DNA from: Diplosphaera chodatii
Lineage: Eukaryota > Chlorophyta > Trebouxiophyceae > Prasiolales > Stichococcaceae
Direction of reading: 5' to 3'
Length of the DNA: 64,000 nucleotides
Assembly: GCA_032358165.1 (NCBI GenBank)
Contig: JAALGY010000023.1
Location: forward strand, 682,001-746,000
Under the pieces are notes generated by a model. That model was not told the origin of the DNA. It saw nothing but the letters and a program-made list of their open reading frames with translations, and made no database searches. Shown here piece after piece: positions 1-12,519 of this stretch. The number at the start of each line of letters is the position of its first letter. Position 1 is the first letter of the stretch. The position numbers and the translations under genes were made by a program.

Positions 1-826
1 GCGCTTGTCAGATGCGACGCACCAGGATGGAGGCGAAGGTGGCATCGGGACCACTTGCATAATGCTACCAGACAAATGCTGCACGCACGTAAGATAAGAG
101 GTACACGATGGTCGAAGACATAAAAGGTTGCTTCAGCAAGAAAAGCATTGAAATGCGCACCAATCATGTACATGGCGCCGGAGATGATCATGCTGACTTT
201 CCGCCCCTTGTGCTGGGTCACCCAGGCAGCCGGGAAGGAGGCGACCAGGCCGGCCAGGAACAGGCAGGAGGTGAAGGTCTGCAGCTTCTGGTCGTCGAAC
301 TTGCAGTAGGGGGAGGTGGAGGTGTCGGCCAGCTTCCGCGCCAGCACATCTGCAGCCAGGCAGCAGGGTTTGCGTCAGCACAGGCCGCATCAGTGCGGGT
401 TGTGTCAGATGCATGCAGCCAACATGTGCATGCAGCGAAGCGAAACGCTCTGCTGCACGCATTGGCTGCTGCAAGCCTGCATGCAGGATGTGAGGGACGC
501 ACTTGGGTAGAACTTCTCCAGGAAAGAGTTCATGCCGCTGACGCCACCCGACACACCGTTGTCGTACCTGCACGCAGTGAGTGCATTGCGTCCGACTATC
601 CACGCGGACGGACGATGTTGCATCAGTGCTTCGATGGAAGAAGCGTTGGCTGAGACAGTCGTTGCGAAGCGTTGCAGACATCGGACCAGGGCCAAGACAC
701 GCACCCGAACATCAGGCCGCCGCTGGCCGCGACGAGCGCCGTCATGATGACGTACCAGGTCGTCTTGCCCTCATGCAGCTCCGTCCGCATGTTGGGGTCC
801 ACCGCCGCGGGGCCACCGCCGCCCAT
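1..826 (-). CDS. Monosaccharide/H+ symporter (STP/HUP-type MFS), 5' part only
   Basis: Plasma-membrane sugar uptake protein driven by the proton gradient, resembling Chlorella HUP hexose symporters. Three coding exons are visible, at 826-705, 567-503 and 349-161. They splice in frame with GT donors and CAG acceptors; the gene continues off the left edge. The start ATG at 826 opens MGGGGPAAVDPNMRTELHEG. Next comes the first membrane helix with the family signature around GLMFGYDNGVSGGV, which spans the first intron. A loop with PYCKFDDQKLQ follows, then the second helix, and the MFS loop motif in the form QHKGRKVSMIISGAMYMI. About 125 residues are seen of the usual 500-540. Family assignment is firm; the transported sugar is not shown by the sequence. 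No further exon was recognised in bases 1-160. Confidence 0.88.
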
Positions 827-1876
827 GGTTGCAGCCTGTCCACCGATGACACCCCTGGTCAGCTACTAATGCTTTGAAGGTGATTGCGCCAAACGAGGTT
901 GCAGCACGCAGCAGTAACCTGACCATGCGCACAGATGCGTGCTGCATGTCTCACAACAAAGGGTTTCCAGAGGCATGGCGCATGCCGAAAGGACAGGGGG
1001 TGGAACCGCCCGGTGCAAACCGGCTGGTGGTGCAACACGGCGAGGGCAAAGCACCACGGCGTGACATACATTTCATCGAGCTGCAACCGTAACTGCATAG
1101 TACTCGAGTGGCATGCACCGTTGAATGGTTGCCGGCGGCAGGCACATGCGCATCAGTCATAACAACAGGACGATGTCGGAAGCGCTGGGGGACAGCGGAG
1201 TGAGCCAAACATGACGCAGACATCAAGGATAGGCAGCTTGATGGTCTATTGCGACCTCCAAGCAAGTGTACCGCTGCAGGCGACCGGCACATCAGCCTGC
1301 ACCTGGTGTCAGGCCCGTCCTTTGATGGGTGTGGCGCGTTTGCCGCACCGACCGCTGGGTCTCGCCCCGGTGCTGAGGCTGAGCGTGAGGTGCTGTGATG
1401 ACTTGGAGGTTGGAGGCGGAGGAGAGCAGATTGAGAGTGGGGCTTGTGCGGGCTGTCGGCCGGTTATCAAGGCCGCCGGTTAGTCAAGAGATCTTCTTGA
1501 TCGGGTTTCGTCCCCAAGGATCTGCAATCGTGCCTGGGGTCCACTGGCAGAAATGGATAGGGAAAAACCGAGTCGTCTCGGGGCCAAACCTCCTTTTCAA
1601 GGTGTGCAGAAGGCGGGATTTGCACGCAATCGGGGCCAATGTTGCTGCCAACGCATTAAGGGGACCCACTGTTGAACCCAAATGTGCTACCATTCACACC
1701 GTCGCTTGACTGAGTGACCACCGTACGTGCAGGACAGTTACGAATTGCTAGCACGAGCTGGCATTCCACACCAGAGTGACATGCGATGCTTGACCCCACT
1801 CGCTCCCTTCCACACAGTGAGGCAGCTTGCTCTATCCCCTGCGCCTCCTGCCTGTTGACAATTTCACCTGAGCCCC
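827..1876. other. Intergenic: transporter promoter and guanylate kinase 3' flank
   Basis: No supported coding exon lies in this kilobase on either strand; the reading frames present lack splice-consistent neighbours or family similarity. It must contain the promoter and 5' UTR of the leftward transporter gene and the 3' UTR of the leftward guanylate kinase gene. Between about 1450 and 1700 the sequence is less GC-rich and has two short hairpins, at 1512-1539 and 1568-1581. Their role is unknown. Confidence 0.5.
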
Positions 1877-3426
1877 TCATGCCACTCCACATCGTCGTGG
1901 CACCCGCCGCTTCTCCGCTAGCAGGATCGCCTCGATCTCCCGCACCGTGTCCTCCAGCCGGCCATCCTGGTTCACCACCACTGCAGCACGCAGGCAGCAC
2001 CAATGAGTCAAGTGAGAAACTTTGCCAAGCAGGATGCCAGCGAAGCGCGAGCCAAAATGGGGCCGGATGCTGCAGGCCTCACCGTAGTCGAACTCCGGCA
2101 TGCGGGCTGCCTCGCTGCGGGCTGTCCTGATCCTGGCTGCCATGTTGTCCTGCAAGAACCGCACCGCAGCTGATTACACCCACTCCCACAGTGCCGTGTG
2201 TGAACTGTATGCCTGTGCACGCTCATCAGCAGCTCACCATCGTCTCGGTCTTCCGGGACACCAGCCGCTGCACCATCTCCGCCTCGCTGTCCGCCGTCTG
2301 GAGGGAACATGCCCGATGGTGTCAGCGCATCGTCTCAAGGACAGCTGTGCCACCGAAAGCCCATGTGTCACTTGCTCACCAGGAAGATGGACACCGCATG
2401 TGGCATCATGCGCCGCACTGTGGCGGCGCCCTGCACATCTATCCGCAGCACCACATCTGAGTTGGCTGCCAGGGCATCTTCCACCTGCGCATGGCCACGA
2501 TGTGACATCAACACCATGCACAGTGTGAAGGTATACGACAAACGCGAGAAGCAATCTCATGACGATGACATCAGGAATGCATCGAGCCTGACGTACCAGA
2601 CCGGCAAGCAGGTTGGAGCACATGTTGATGGTCGCCAACAGCAACAGGAGCGCATCACCTGCTGGCGGGGGATCCCCTTGTAGTCACCATACACTATGGC
2701 ATGCTCCAGCAGCGTTCCGCTGGCAAGCCACTCTTCGAACTGTGCCTTGCTGACGAAGAAGTAGTCTACACCGTGCACTTCGCCCTCCCGCTTCGGCCTG
2801 CACGAAGTACTGCATCACCCCGTGCACGACGACATGCAACCATGCGACTGCTGTGATGCACCTCACTGCCAAGTGCTCCCAACAGTTGTCAGGTGAGCGG
2901 CTTGACCGCAGGTGACCGCAAAACGTCTGGTGAGAGAGTTGAGAGACAACGAAGATCGGAGTGAAGGCACGAGTGACCAGACTATAGGAAGGCAAAGTCA
3001 CCTGGACGTGGCAGTGACCACGAAGTGGATGTCAGAGCGCCGTTCCCGCAACCGGTTCAGCACGGCGTCCTTGCCGACGCCAGACGGCCCGGAGACGATG
3101 ACCACCAGCGCCGGCGGCGGCGAGACGGCTGGGGCGCTGCTGAAGGGGCCCAGCCGCTGCTCTACTTCCTGCAGCAGCGGCGGCGCAGCACGCTGCTGAT
3201 CTGCCTCCGCTGCGGCTTGGTGCAGCGTCACCTGCTGATCGGAGCGGCTGCTGCGCAATCCAATTTGCGGGGTCTGACTATGCGCGAAACAGGGTTGCCT
3301 GCCCAAGCTGGTGAAGCTGCTGCGGTGTGGTGCTGAAGGCGGTGGTGTGCCGTGTGTCGAGTTCAGGCGTGCGAGTCTGGCGAAGCAGTGCAGTCGTTGC
3401 AGCAGGGCGCGGCTGGGGCACAGCAT
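1877..3426 (-). CDS. gmk: Guanylate kinase, organellar (plastid/mitochondrial) type
   Basis: Phosphorylates GMP to GDP with ATP; the N-terminal extension points to an organelle. Six exons join in frame: 3426-3002, 2797-2659, 2484-2380, 2297-2238, 2149-2083 and 1980-1877, giving 299 residues. The ATG at 3426 was chosen because no upstream in-frame ATG is seen. The protein begins [18 protein letters not shown], a basic leader with no acidic residue, followed by about 80 poorly conserved residues typical of plant GK-2 proteins. The P-loop GPSGVGKD lies near residue 115. It is followed by [18 protein letters not shown] (GMP-binding lid), [25 protein letters not shown] and FDYVVVN, all kinase signatures in the right order. 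The gene is head-to-head with the DNAJC17-like gene. Plastid versus mitochondrial targeting cannot be decided here. Confidence 0.93.
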
Positions 3427-3839
3427 GTCTTGCACGGCTGCATGTAGAATTTGCTCTTGTGTAAAACGAAAATTTGCGCAACTTCATATCGAGGTTGACA
3501 TTCGAGTCTACAATTCTTGGAACATGACAACAACACCTTCACTCAATGCAGGGTTGTCGAGAGCCTGTGACCGTAGCTTTTTCTAGGTTGCAAAGCCTGC
3601 AAGCTCACACCGGAAGCTTTGAGCCTCGTTGGAGGCACGTTGCGTTGCTTGACATTGCATCCTGCAGGCCCCAGTCCCCCATCCTTCCAAGGTTGTGGTG
3701 GCCATCACCCCACCCTACAGACTGCCATGCTGTGATGCTTGGTAGCTGACAGGCCATAACATTGTGATTCTGGTACCACGAACCGGACACAACTGCCAGC
3801 CAGGGACACTCTGCCTGACCTCCAGCTGCGCCGCCAGCC
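3427..3839. promoter_or_regulatory. Divergent spacer between guanylate kinase and DNAJC17-like gene
   Basis: A 413-base region between two head-to-head start codons. By position it must hold both core promoters and both 5' UTRs. It is somewhat richer in A and T around 3470-3530 than the coding sequence beside it. No coding exon or clear TATA element was recognised. Confidence 0.45.
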
Positions 3840-6571
3840 ATGGCGGAGTGGGAGCATGCGCTCAATGCGTACGAGGTGCTGGGCCTTGCGCAGGGGACCA
3901 AGGCGACGGATGCTGAGATCAGCAAGGTACCTTTTCCCATCGCAATCGCTGCGACCATGCGCATGTGTCAATGGGTACACCCATGGACTGATGCACAACA
4001 GGATGTGCACCGCAATGGTCGGACCCCTGAGTCCACAGCGGTAACGGACAACAAACACTGCCTGCAGCAAGTAAACTGCAGTCATGAGCTCCCACCCTGC
4101 ACGTGAACTCTCCAACTCCAACACACGACACGTTGCCGGCAGGCATACCGGGCGGCGGCGCTGCGGTACCACCCCGACAAGAACAAGGGCGATGTGGAGG
4201 GCGCCAAGGCCAAGTTCCAGGCCGTGAAGGACGCCCGCGACCTGCTGTGCGATGCCAAAGCGCGCGCCGCACTGGACGCGCTGCTGGGGTGAGCTCTTCA
4301 GTGCTTGCTTCAGTTTGCTGCAAACGGAAGCGCAATGGGCAGTCCTCACCAGGATATCATGTGGCGCCCGGGTTGCCTAGTGCTGCTGAAGCTGGCTTGC
4401 AGAAGCAACAAGAGCAGGCATGCAATGGTAGCCTGTTCTCCATGGACTGCGCATCTTTGCGTGCTGCAGGGCGCGGGCGGCGAGGGAGGCCAAGTTCGCG
4501 GGGCAGGACGAGAAGCGGCGGCGGCTGCGGGAGAAGCTGGAGCGGGACGAAAAGGCGGCGGCCACCGGCCGCAACGAGGAGGCCGAGGCGCGCGCCCGCC
4601 TGCAGGTTGGCGTCAGTACTCCTTGAATCTGCTGCAACCGCTGAGCCGCTGCCGTCGCCACTGTCCTCGCTGGGTTCCCTTCTGCGCTTCCCAGCATGAA
4701 TGTGCGGCGGCGTCGCCCCCATGATGCCCGCTGCTGGGTTGCAGCGCTGTGCAGCACCTAGCTTGCCCTGCCCGTTGGGTCAGCCACTGTGCTGTGCCGG
4801 GCTTCCGCAGGCTGAGCTGGGGCGGCTCAAGCGGGAGGCGGCCGCCCGGCGGGCGGCGCAGCAGGCGGCGCAGCAGGCGGCGCAGCCAGCAGCCACTCAG
4901 CCAGCCGAGGCACCGGCAGCGGCAGCGGCCGTGGGGTCAGGTGCGGGCGGCGCAGCGGCGCCAGCAGACGCGCCGCCGGTCATCACCGAGGACCTGCTGC
5001 GCACGCTGAAGGTGTCCTGGAGCGCCAAGGTGGGCGGCAGCGCTTCTCCGCTGCAGCCTCGATGGACAGCATAGCTTCGGGTCTGCCATGCTGTTGCATG
5101 CGCCGCGCTTTGCTGGCAGTATTCAGTGCACAAGGACGTCAGGGTCAACAACTGTCTGTGTCACATGGTGCGCAGGCAGGCGCCTACACATCGCAGCAGC
5201 TGCGGGACGCGTTTGCGGCGCACGGCCCCGTGGAGGACGTCATCCTGCGGGGCAGCAGGAAGAAGTCGAAGGTGGGCACTGCTTCACACAGCCCAAGCTC
5301 AGCTGTGAGGCTGCTGGACGCGGTTTGGTGCTGCTCAGGGGTGAGGTCTGCCCCAGTCAAGGGCATCGCATCAGGCACGCTAATGCTACAGTTGCACACA
5401 CGCTGAAGGGTGTTATGCACTCATTGCAGGGCTCCGCGCTTGTGGTCATGAGTACCCGCGCTGCTGCAGCAGCGGCTGCCACGACATCTCACGGCGACCC
5501 CGCCAACCCGCTGCTGGTGGTGCCATTCCTGAAGGTGTGGTGCTGCCAACATCTATCATTGAGAGTGGCTGTCATATCAGGTTCTGATGAGTGTGCAGCA
5601 CTGGTTGCATGCAGGTGGAGCTTGTCTGTAGTGGCGGCTATGAGCAGGCACCCTGCCCGCAATATATACAATACCTGCTGACGTGCGGTGCTGCATCTTC
5701 GAAAGCAGGTGCCCGCAGAGCAGCCAGCCAACGGCATGGCAGACAGCGCGGCGCAGCCGTCGGCAGGCGGGACGCCTGATGCGATGCCGCACGCCAACGG
5801 CCACGCCGGCCACGCTGCCGCTGCTGCAGCACCCGGCCCAGCCAACAGCGATCAGCCGGCGGGGTATGGCGCCCCGTTGTTCCCCCTGGATGACACTGCC
5901 GCAGCAGCCGTCGGCAACAACGCTGACGGCCTGGCAGCAGGCAGAGCGCAGGCGCCCCTGTTCCCCAGCTTTGATGCTGCAGATGGCACTGCTGCGGCAG
6001 CAGCGCCAGCAGCAGCACGTGCGTCCGCATCTGCGGGGGCCAGCGGCGCTGCCGCCCCGCTGCCCACAGCTTCCAGCTTCCGACCGCCGCCGGGCGGCCT
6101 GTTCAACGCGGGTCTCTACAGTGGCGCGCCACACATCGCACCAACAAGTGCTGCTGCGGCGCCAGCAGCCCACTCAGATGCAGCAGAGGCAGCTCGCAGT
6201 CCAGCAGGCAGCATGGCGTCGGCAGCAGAGGCAGCGGCAGCCGCTGCATCCGCTGCACTGGCGCCAGATCAGGCAGCTGCCCAGGGTGCACCGCTGCCGG
6301 CAGCTTGGTCAGCCCGAAGATCAGCAGCTGCTACAGACAGGTGCTGCACCGTAATCACCCCTGCTGATATCCACACAGTCTCCTTGCTTGCAGTTGCAGT
6401 CGGTGAGACTGCTCGGTGGCGAGCATGGCGGTCCTGGTCCAAGTGCTAAGCTCCAGCGTGTTGCACAGGCCTTATGAGACGCCTGCACAGGCAGACTACC
6501 GTCGGGCGGCAGAACGTGCTCGGCTCATTGCAGAGATGGAAGCGGAGGATGCTGCTGAGGCTGTTGGGTAG
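3840..6571 (+). CDS. DNAJC17-like J-domain and RRM protein
   Basis: Probable nuclear co-chaperone linked to the spliceosome, by similarity to DNAJC17/Cwf23. Exons: 3840-3926, 4143-4288, 4470-4605, 4811-5029, 5176-5271, 5430-5534, 5709-6340 and 6469-6571, all with consistent phase. The J domain (residues 7-75) carries the HPD tripeptide in RYHPDKNK. A basic coiled-coil stretch rich in Arg, Glu and Ala follows (RRRLREKLERDE). After an Ala/Gln-rich spacer comes an RRM-like segment, AYTSQQLRDAFAAHGPVEDV then GSALVVMST. A long Ala/Pro-rich insert precedes the conserved C-terminus, YRRAAERARLIAEMEAED, which matches the end of DNAJC17. A 9-base exon at 6394-6402 between the last two exons would keep phase; I left it out. 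Identity is strong at both ends and weaker in the middle insert. Confidence 0.87.
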
Positions 6572-6954
6572 CATGGTTGCGAGGGGTGTGACGGCGGGCT
6601 GCTGACCTTGTTACTCAGCACGGTGTGACAACCTGGCATGCAGACGGGTGACAGCGGACACGTGTGCTGGAGCAGGCAGGAGTGCAGGTGGCGTAGGAGT
6701 ACTGCAATTGACTTTTGAGTCTGGGTCAGCACTGTAAGGCAGCATTACGTGGACATGAGCACTGTCAAAACACCTCGCACCCGATGCACTAGGTACAGCT
6801 CATGCTGCACAGCTCAACTCGCAACGAATCAACATATTGCAAGACACTCTGACTCAATCGATGAGGTTGTACAACACGTTTGGGTGCGAGATCTCCTGTC
6901 GACTTTTCGTCAGGTCACAGACATCACACAGGTACGCCCTGCGGCCATTGTAGG
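6572..6954. other. Convergent intergenic region
   Basis: The 3' flanks of the DNAJC17-like gene and of the leftward aldehyde dehydrogenase gene meet here. No coding exon, RNA gene or repeat was recognised. Confidence 0.5.
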
Positions 6955-9900
6955 TCACAGCCACGGCGAGTCCCGCAGCTTCACATAGCAGGCCTTGACC
7001 TGCACAGTGAGTATGCCACATATGCACATGTACACTGGGTACCGTAGATAATGTGACCAGTCAGTACAGCTTTTCCAGATGGTGTCTGATGCAGCGGATA
7101 CTGGAACGAAATGGCGTCGAGCACCTCTGTGTAGTGGTACAGCACGTACTCGCCCCGCTCGCGCCCGATCCCGCTTTCCTGCACACCGTGACCATTACAG
7201 TGGCACGCGGGGTTGCATGCTTGTCCAAATTAAGGTTTGGCATACCAGCAATGTCAAGCTGACACGAGTCCACCAAGCACGAGAAGCGAGGGAGGTGGGA
7301 CTATTGGCGCTGGAATGGCAAACCTTGTAGCCGCCGAAGGGCATGCGCGAGTCCAGCACATTGTACATGTTGACCCAGACGCTGCCTACATGTGTCAGGG
7401 AGCTCGCTCAGACAGAGACTGTGGATGCGGCAGAAGACATTGGCACTCACACAAGAAAACACAACATGTGATCCCCTGTCAGCAGCGTTGAAGTCGTATG
7501 ATCACGTCATCAGATGGGGAGATTGACGGCCATGATCAGGGTGCAGTGACACGATCTCAAAGTGCTCACCAGCCTGCAGAGTGCGGGTCACTTTGTTGAC
7601 GACATCTACATCCTGTGAAATAAAGAAAGAGTCGATTCAGGGCATCGCGTGCACCCTGATCTTGCACCAGTGAAGGTGTCAACCACTAAGCATGCGCAAT
7701 CTCTGTAGGTGCTGAGCTGCATGCTGTGCGTAGCAGCTACTGACAGACTGTTGAAGCGTATGTCTTGCATCTTGCAGCATGCCACCGATACCTGGGCCCA
7801 CACGCCAGCTGCAAGCCCGTACTGCCCACGATTGGCGGCGCTCCAGTGCCTGCTTAAGGACGGCACAGATCATATGACCATGATGTGTCGTTCCACAGTC
7901 CTGCTTTGATCTGTGGCGGACTGGCACAACTGGCACGCTTGTTGCACCACCAGGAGTGTGCAGTGTATTGGTGCTGCTCCTCACAAACCCACCTCGTCCA
8001 GAGTGCTGTACTTGAAGATGCTCATCACCTGCATGAGTTGACAGGTGGCATAAGCTTTCACGCACAGCGTTAGGCAACTGCTGCAGCACTGAGCGTCGGT
8101 CTTGCAAGTACTAGTCCAACTTCTGGTGCTGACATGTTGCCGGAACAGCACTCGCATTGCCAACCATGTCTTACCGGTCCAAAGATCTCGTACCTGCAAA
8201 ACATATCCCAAATGTCAGCATACTGAGGATTCTTTCTGTTGGACTCACGACTGCGCACACCATGCATGTCATTCCGCACTTGGCAAGGTCCATGTCGTCC
8301 TTGACATCTGCAAAGATCGTGGGCTCGACAATGTAGCCCTTCTCGCCCACACGGTTCCCGCCTTTGTGGCACAAAACCCATTAGTAGGCTCGCATTGCAC
8401 AGTGCGCAGCTTCCCAGCCCGAGTACTGCCCAGTGCTGCCTGGCGCGCATCGGAGCCGGACAGGCAGCGGTGCAGCAGCATGTGACTCACCAGTGACGAG
8501 GCGCGCGCCCTGCTGCTTGCCCTTTTCAACGAAGGACAGCGTCTTCTTCAGCTGCTTCTCGTTGATCTGCGGACCAGCTGCTTATGCATCAGCCCTCATG
8601 CTGCTCATTTGAGATGGGGGTGCACATTTGGGTGAGGCCTTCAATGAAATCTTGGAACTGGTGAACCAACTACCTGGGCGCCAATGTGGGTGCCTGGGTC
8701 AAGTGTGTTGCCGATCTTGTAGCTCTTGGCCTTCTCTGCAGCCTTCTCCACAAACTGCGCAAGGAGAACAGCACACTCCTCTGCAGACGGTGCACCGTCA
8801 ATGTCGGCTGGGATTGAGGCCTATGACGAATGGTAGCAGGCTGTCCTGAACGCCATGTGGCTGCACCTTGTCATATATGTCTTCGTGCACAAAGGTACGG
8901 GATGCCTGAAGCGATGCAAACACATGAGCGGCTGGTTGAAATACAGGACATAGTCAGCGCCAGCCAAGCACCCACATGCGAGACAGTGTTCGGGTATGTA
9001 CTACAATGGATCTAGCTTTCACGCACTGCTGTGCAGGCTTGGCCAGTGTTGAAGAAGATGGCCTGTGTGGTGTCCTCCACCTGCAACCGCAGTAGCAGCA
9101 GCTGTTGAAATTGCTTCACATGCGTTCCGCGGAGCAGAGGCAATGTGGTGCAGAGACAATGTTGCCACTCCATGTTTCAACAATACAACAGGAGGCCGGC
9201 AGCGATGGCAACATTTGCAGGCTGAATGCCACACCGCCTTGTCAAGGTCCACGTCCTTCGGAGATAGGCAGCAAAATTTGCATCGAATCACACGCATATT
9301 GCAGCAGCTCGACAGCTCACGTATGCAGTCAGTATGCTGAGCAGCCTCGTCTGGAACCCAAGCAGTCATCGTGGCGCTCAGATGATGCTCTAGGGAGCAG
9401 GGCATTCTGTAGAGGCCAGGAATTACCTTCCAGACGATGGCAGGCGACTTGCCACCCTGCATGATATGGTCAGTATGTTCGTTGCACTTGCTCTCTGTGA
9501 GGTGTTGCCGTCAGCCAGTTGCATGGCCATCACTCAGGTGTGCGCCCTAAAGCTGCAGACAGCAGTATGTATCATGCTTGCTGCGCACGCTGTATGACAC
9601 TGCAAGCATGTCTTGCATGACAGGCCGGCCCTGCCTGCTACACACCAGTTCCAGGGTGGTGGGTACCACATTCTTGGCGGTCTCCGAGCCGATGATCTTG
9701 CCAACCTCTGTGCTGCCAGTGAAAGCAAGCTGCAGGCACCAAGGCATTGCTGACGACATGCAATGGGTTTGCAACATCAGCAGACGAGGACCTCGTGGCA
9801 TTGAAGCGTCAACAACTGCACCTTGTTGATCCAGGGGTGCTTGGCGAGCGCCATGCCAATGATTGAACCCTTGCCCTGCCAACACCAATGTGCACATGCA

Positions 9901-12519
9901 TGAGACCGAGCATGACTCAGGGCAGAGGGCACAGCTTGGCTTACTGACATCTTGAACCCTGATGGGGGAAGACATGACTGCCAGCTGCTGCATATCGTCA
10001 AGATGCATACATGCCAGAGCTGTCCCCTGCTTTGCCACCGGCGTCAGGGAGTCCGTCATCTAATGACCGAGCAGGTGTGTGACAAGCATTTTGGCACGCA
10101 CCACAATGATGTTGACGACACCCGGCGGAAAGCCGGCCTCCTGGGCCAGGCGACCCAGGTACAGCGCAGACAGCGGCGTCTCGGAGGCCACCTGATCAGC
10201 AAGGTTCAGGAGTTGAACGACAAGTGCCCCAAAGCCAGGCATGTATTTTGAGGCATACGTATGCAGCTGTTGTCAGGCGCCACTGCGTGAGCAGGCTGTA
10301 GCATCATCACTTTTGCTGCAGCGTCAGCAGCAGACCTTCATGACGATGGTGTTGCCGGCTGCCAGTGCCGGGCCCCACTTCCAGCTGCAGCATGCACGCT
10401 GACAATGCACCATGTGTGGCCGAGAGGAGTGACACTTTTGCATGCTGAAGTGCTGCGCCGTGCCTGCCAACTACAGCCCTCACCTGAGCATCAACTGTGG
10501 GAAGTCTGCGGACATGCAGGAAGGAGGCAGTCAACCTCATTTGCTTGTGGTACACAGTTGTTCCACAAGCAGTAGCATGGGTACGTAACAACTGCCTGTC
10601 ATCAGAATGTAAACTTACTCCACGGTATAATCTGAGCTGCAGCAAGAACAGATGTGGGGATCGTCAGCGAAAGGCGTCAGCGAACGACAACTTCATCAAA
10701 GATAGGTTTCACAGTTGGTGCAGGATACAATCGCGTGAGGCGGTGTGCTTACCTGCAACCCCGATTGGCTCATGCAGGGTGTACCCTACGCGGCAGCCAT
10801 GCATCGAAATAATCATGCATCCTGCTCTAGAAGCCCTAACACTCAGAGAGTGGTACGCGCGACGCGTTGGAGTGTGTCATCATGGCGGGTATTCACCAAA
10901 GTATTTGTCGACGCCACACTGGATGGTCTTGCCACACAGCGCCTTGTCTGCCCAGCCCTGCACATGACAGAGTACACAGGTCAGGGAGTTGCTGAAGTCT
11001 TCGCACCGAAGTCTGTAGGGCCTCTGCAGGTCACTGCACAGCTTTGGGCGTCCTCTTCAGTACCGCGCATCACCCCTCACCGTGAAATACCTGCAGGAAG
11101 TGGTGAGGAGACGTTGCTGTATGGTTTTCGAAAGAAGTGTGGGAAATGCTGCTATCGACAAGTGCATCTCAGCGCACAGCATACCACATATGGTCGATGC
11201 TCCAGGGCACGTCCACCTCCTGGGCCTGCTTGATCGGTTTGCCCGCATCCTGTGGGATGCAAGATGGCAGTCGGCTCGCCATTGCGCACGTCTGATCTTG
11301 CACAGCCAGCAGGCGAATGTCTCGTGCAGCTGTGCAACTGATCGAATCATGCACGCCACAACCAAGTCACATGTATACTCACCAGTGCTTCGATGATAGC
11401 AAGTTCTTCCTGGTTGTCCTCCCACAGCTTCTGTGCAAACGCTCAGGACACCATCATGTCAGGACAGCACCAGCAGTTGTCCTCTCAAGATTGTACAGCA
11501 TGTACAGGCAGGGGAACTGCAAGAGCCAAGGGCGCAGCAAACTCACAGTGAACTTGCCCATGATGCGAGCGCGCTCCTGAGAGGCACAGCAAGGTGATCA
11601 TGCACTTTCACCCTGTACTCTTTCTGCAGTGCTGTCGGTGTGCCGAGACAGTTTCAAATCAACCTCAGACAAATTATGCTTTACGAGGGCTGATACAGTC
11701 AGCAATGGACGGCAAACTGTCCTTGCCTTGCCAGTCCTGCGCAGCATGACAGCTGTCAGTATGCTGAGGTAACCTTGCCTGCGTGCCTCACTGCGGCCTG
11801 TATCGGTCCCATGCCTTGAAGCACCTTCAGATGACATCATCTAGGCATGCAACTAGTGCGTGTGCTGCATGGAAGCGGTGCAGAAACCCACATGCGCGGC
11901 CAGGGTCCCCTGTCAAAGGCCTCGCGTGCCGCCTTCACTGCCTTGTCCACATCGCCAACATCCGCCTCCGCCACCTGCAGGGCGGCGCACAGGTTCCACT
12001 GCATCAGATGTGGGTGCAGCTTGAGCAGCTGTCATTGACACTGAGCTGCGGAGCGTCTGCAGGCGGACGGCATGAAGGACGCAGATTGAGCACGCTACTG
12101 GCATGCTCATGTCAAGGGACCGGCATACACTGACATGTCACACCTCTGCAAGCAGAGTCTCATCGTAGGGGTTGAGCGTGCGCAGTGTCTTCTTTGAGGC
12201 GCCTGCACCGAGTAGCCAGAGCGCGACGCCATCAGCGTCATGGGAGCCAACACATCTCTGACAGTCAATGGATGATGTCGTGCTGTCGGTCACAAACGTT
12301 GCAGGGTGACGGGATCGCACCATCCACCCACTCGCCCCCAATGAGCATCTGCAAACAGAGTTGCACAATGTACATGAGCAAGACGCCACAAGTACAGCTC
12401 GCCAAGCTACTGCGCAAAAGTGCTTGTCTGCAGTGAACATATCGATGCTGTTGGGGGCAGCACACCTGCTTGGGAATCTTGCTGAGCACCTCAGCGATGC
12501 GGTCTTTCGACACCACCAT
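6955..12519 (-). CDS. Aldehyde dehydrogenase (ALDH2-like), divergent copy with about 29 exons
   Basis: NAD(P)+-dependent aldehyde oxidation. The ATG at 12519 begins [18 protein letters not shown], without an obvious transit peptide. First exons: 12519-12466, 12348-12321, 12202-12144 and 11974-11888; the last ends KLRDSPWL before the stop at 6955. Conserved blocks in order: [86 protein letters not shown] (catalytic Glu), [10 protein letters not shown] (catalytic Cys), [47 protein letters not shown] and SGIGRERG. Exon 8 is only 10 bases (11090-11081). In the exon near 7840-7786 the frame of [10 protein letters not shown] does not follow from the normal splice phase: one extra base sits in the G/C run at 7834-7840. 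An alternative donor in the preceding intron could rescue it. It is much more diverged than the two copies to its right. Confidence 0.83.

Noticed and set aside
1590..1710. Possible tRNA on the minus strand
   Set aside because: Fragments look like a D-arm and T-arm, but no anticodon stem or acceptor stem pairs properly.
6394..6402. A 9-base exon in the DNAJC17-like gene
   Set aside because: It is flanked by AG and GT and keeps phase, but it adds only three residues with no family support. Direct joining of the flanking exons works equally well.
11080..11200. A GC-AG intron in the divergent ALDH gene
   Set aside because: A GC donor would give WYAVYFT, but a normal GTATGC donor four codons earlier gives HMWYFTGWADK, the expected family sequence. 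No unusual splice site is needed.
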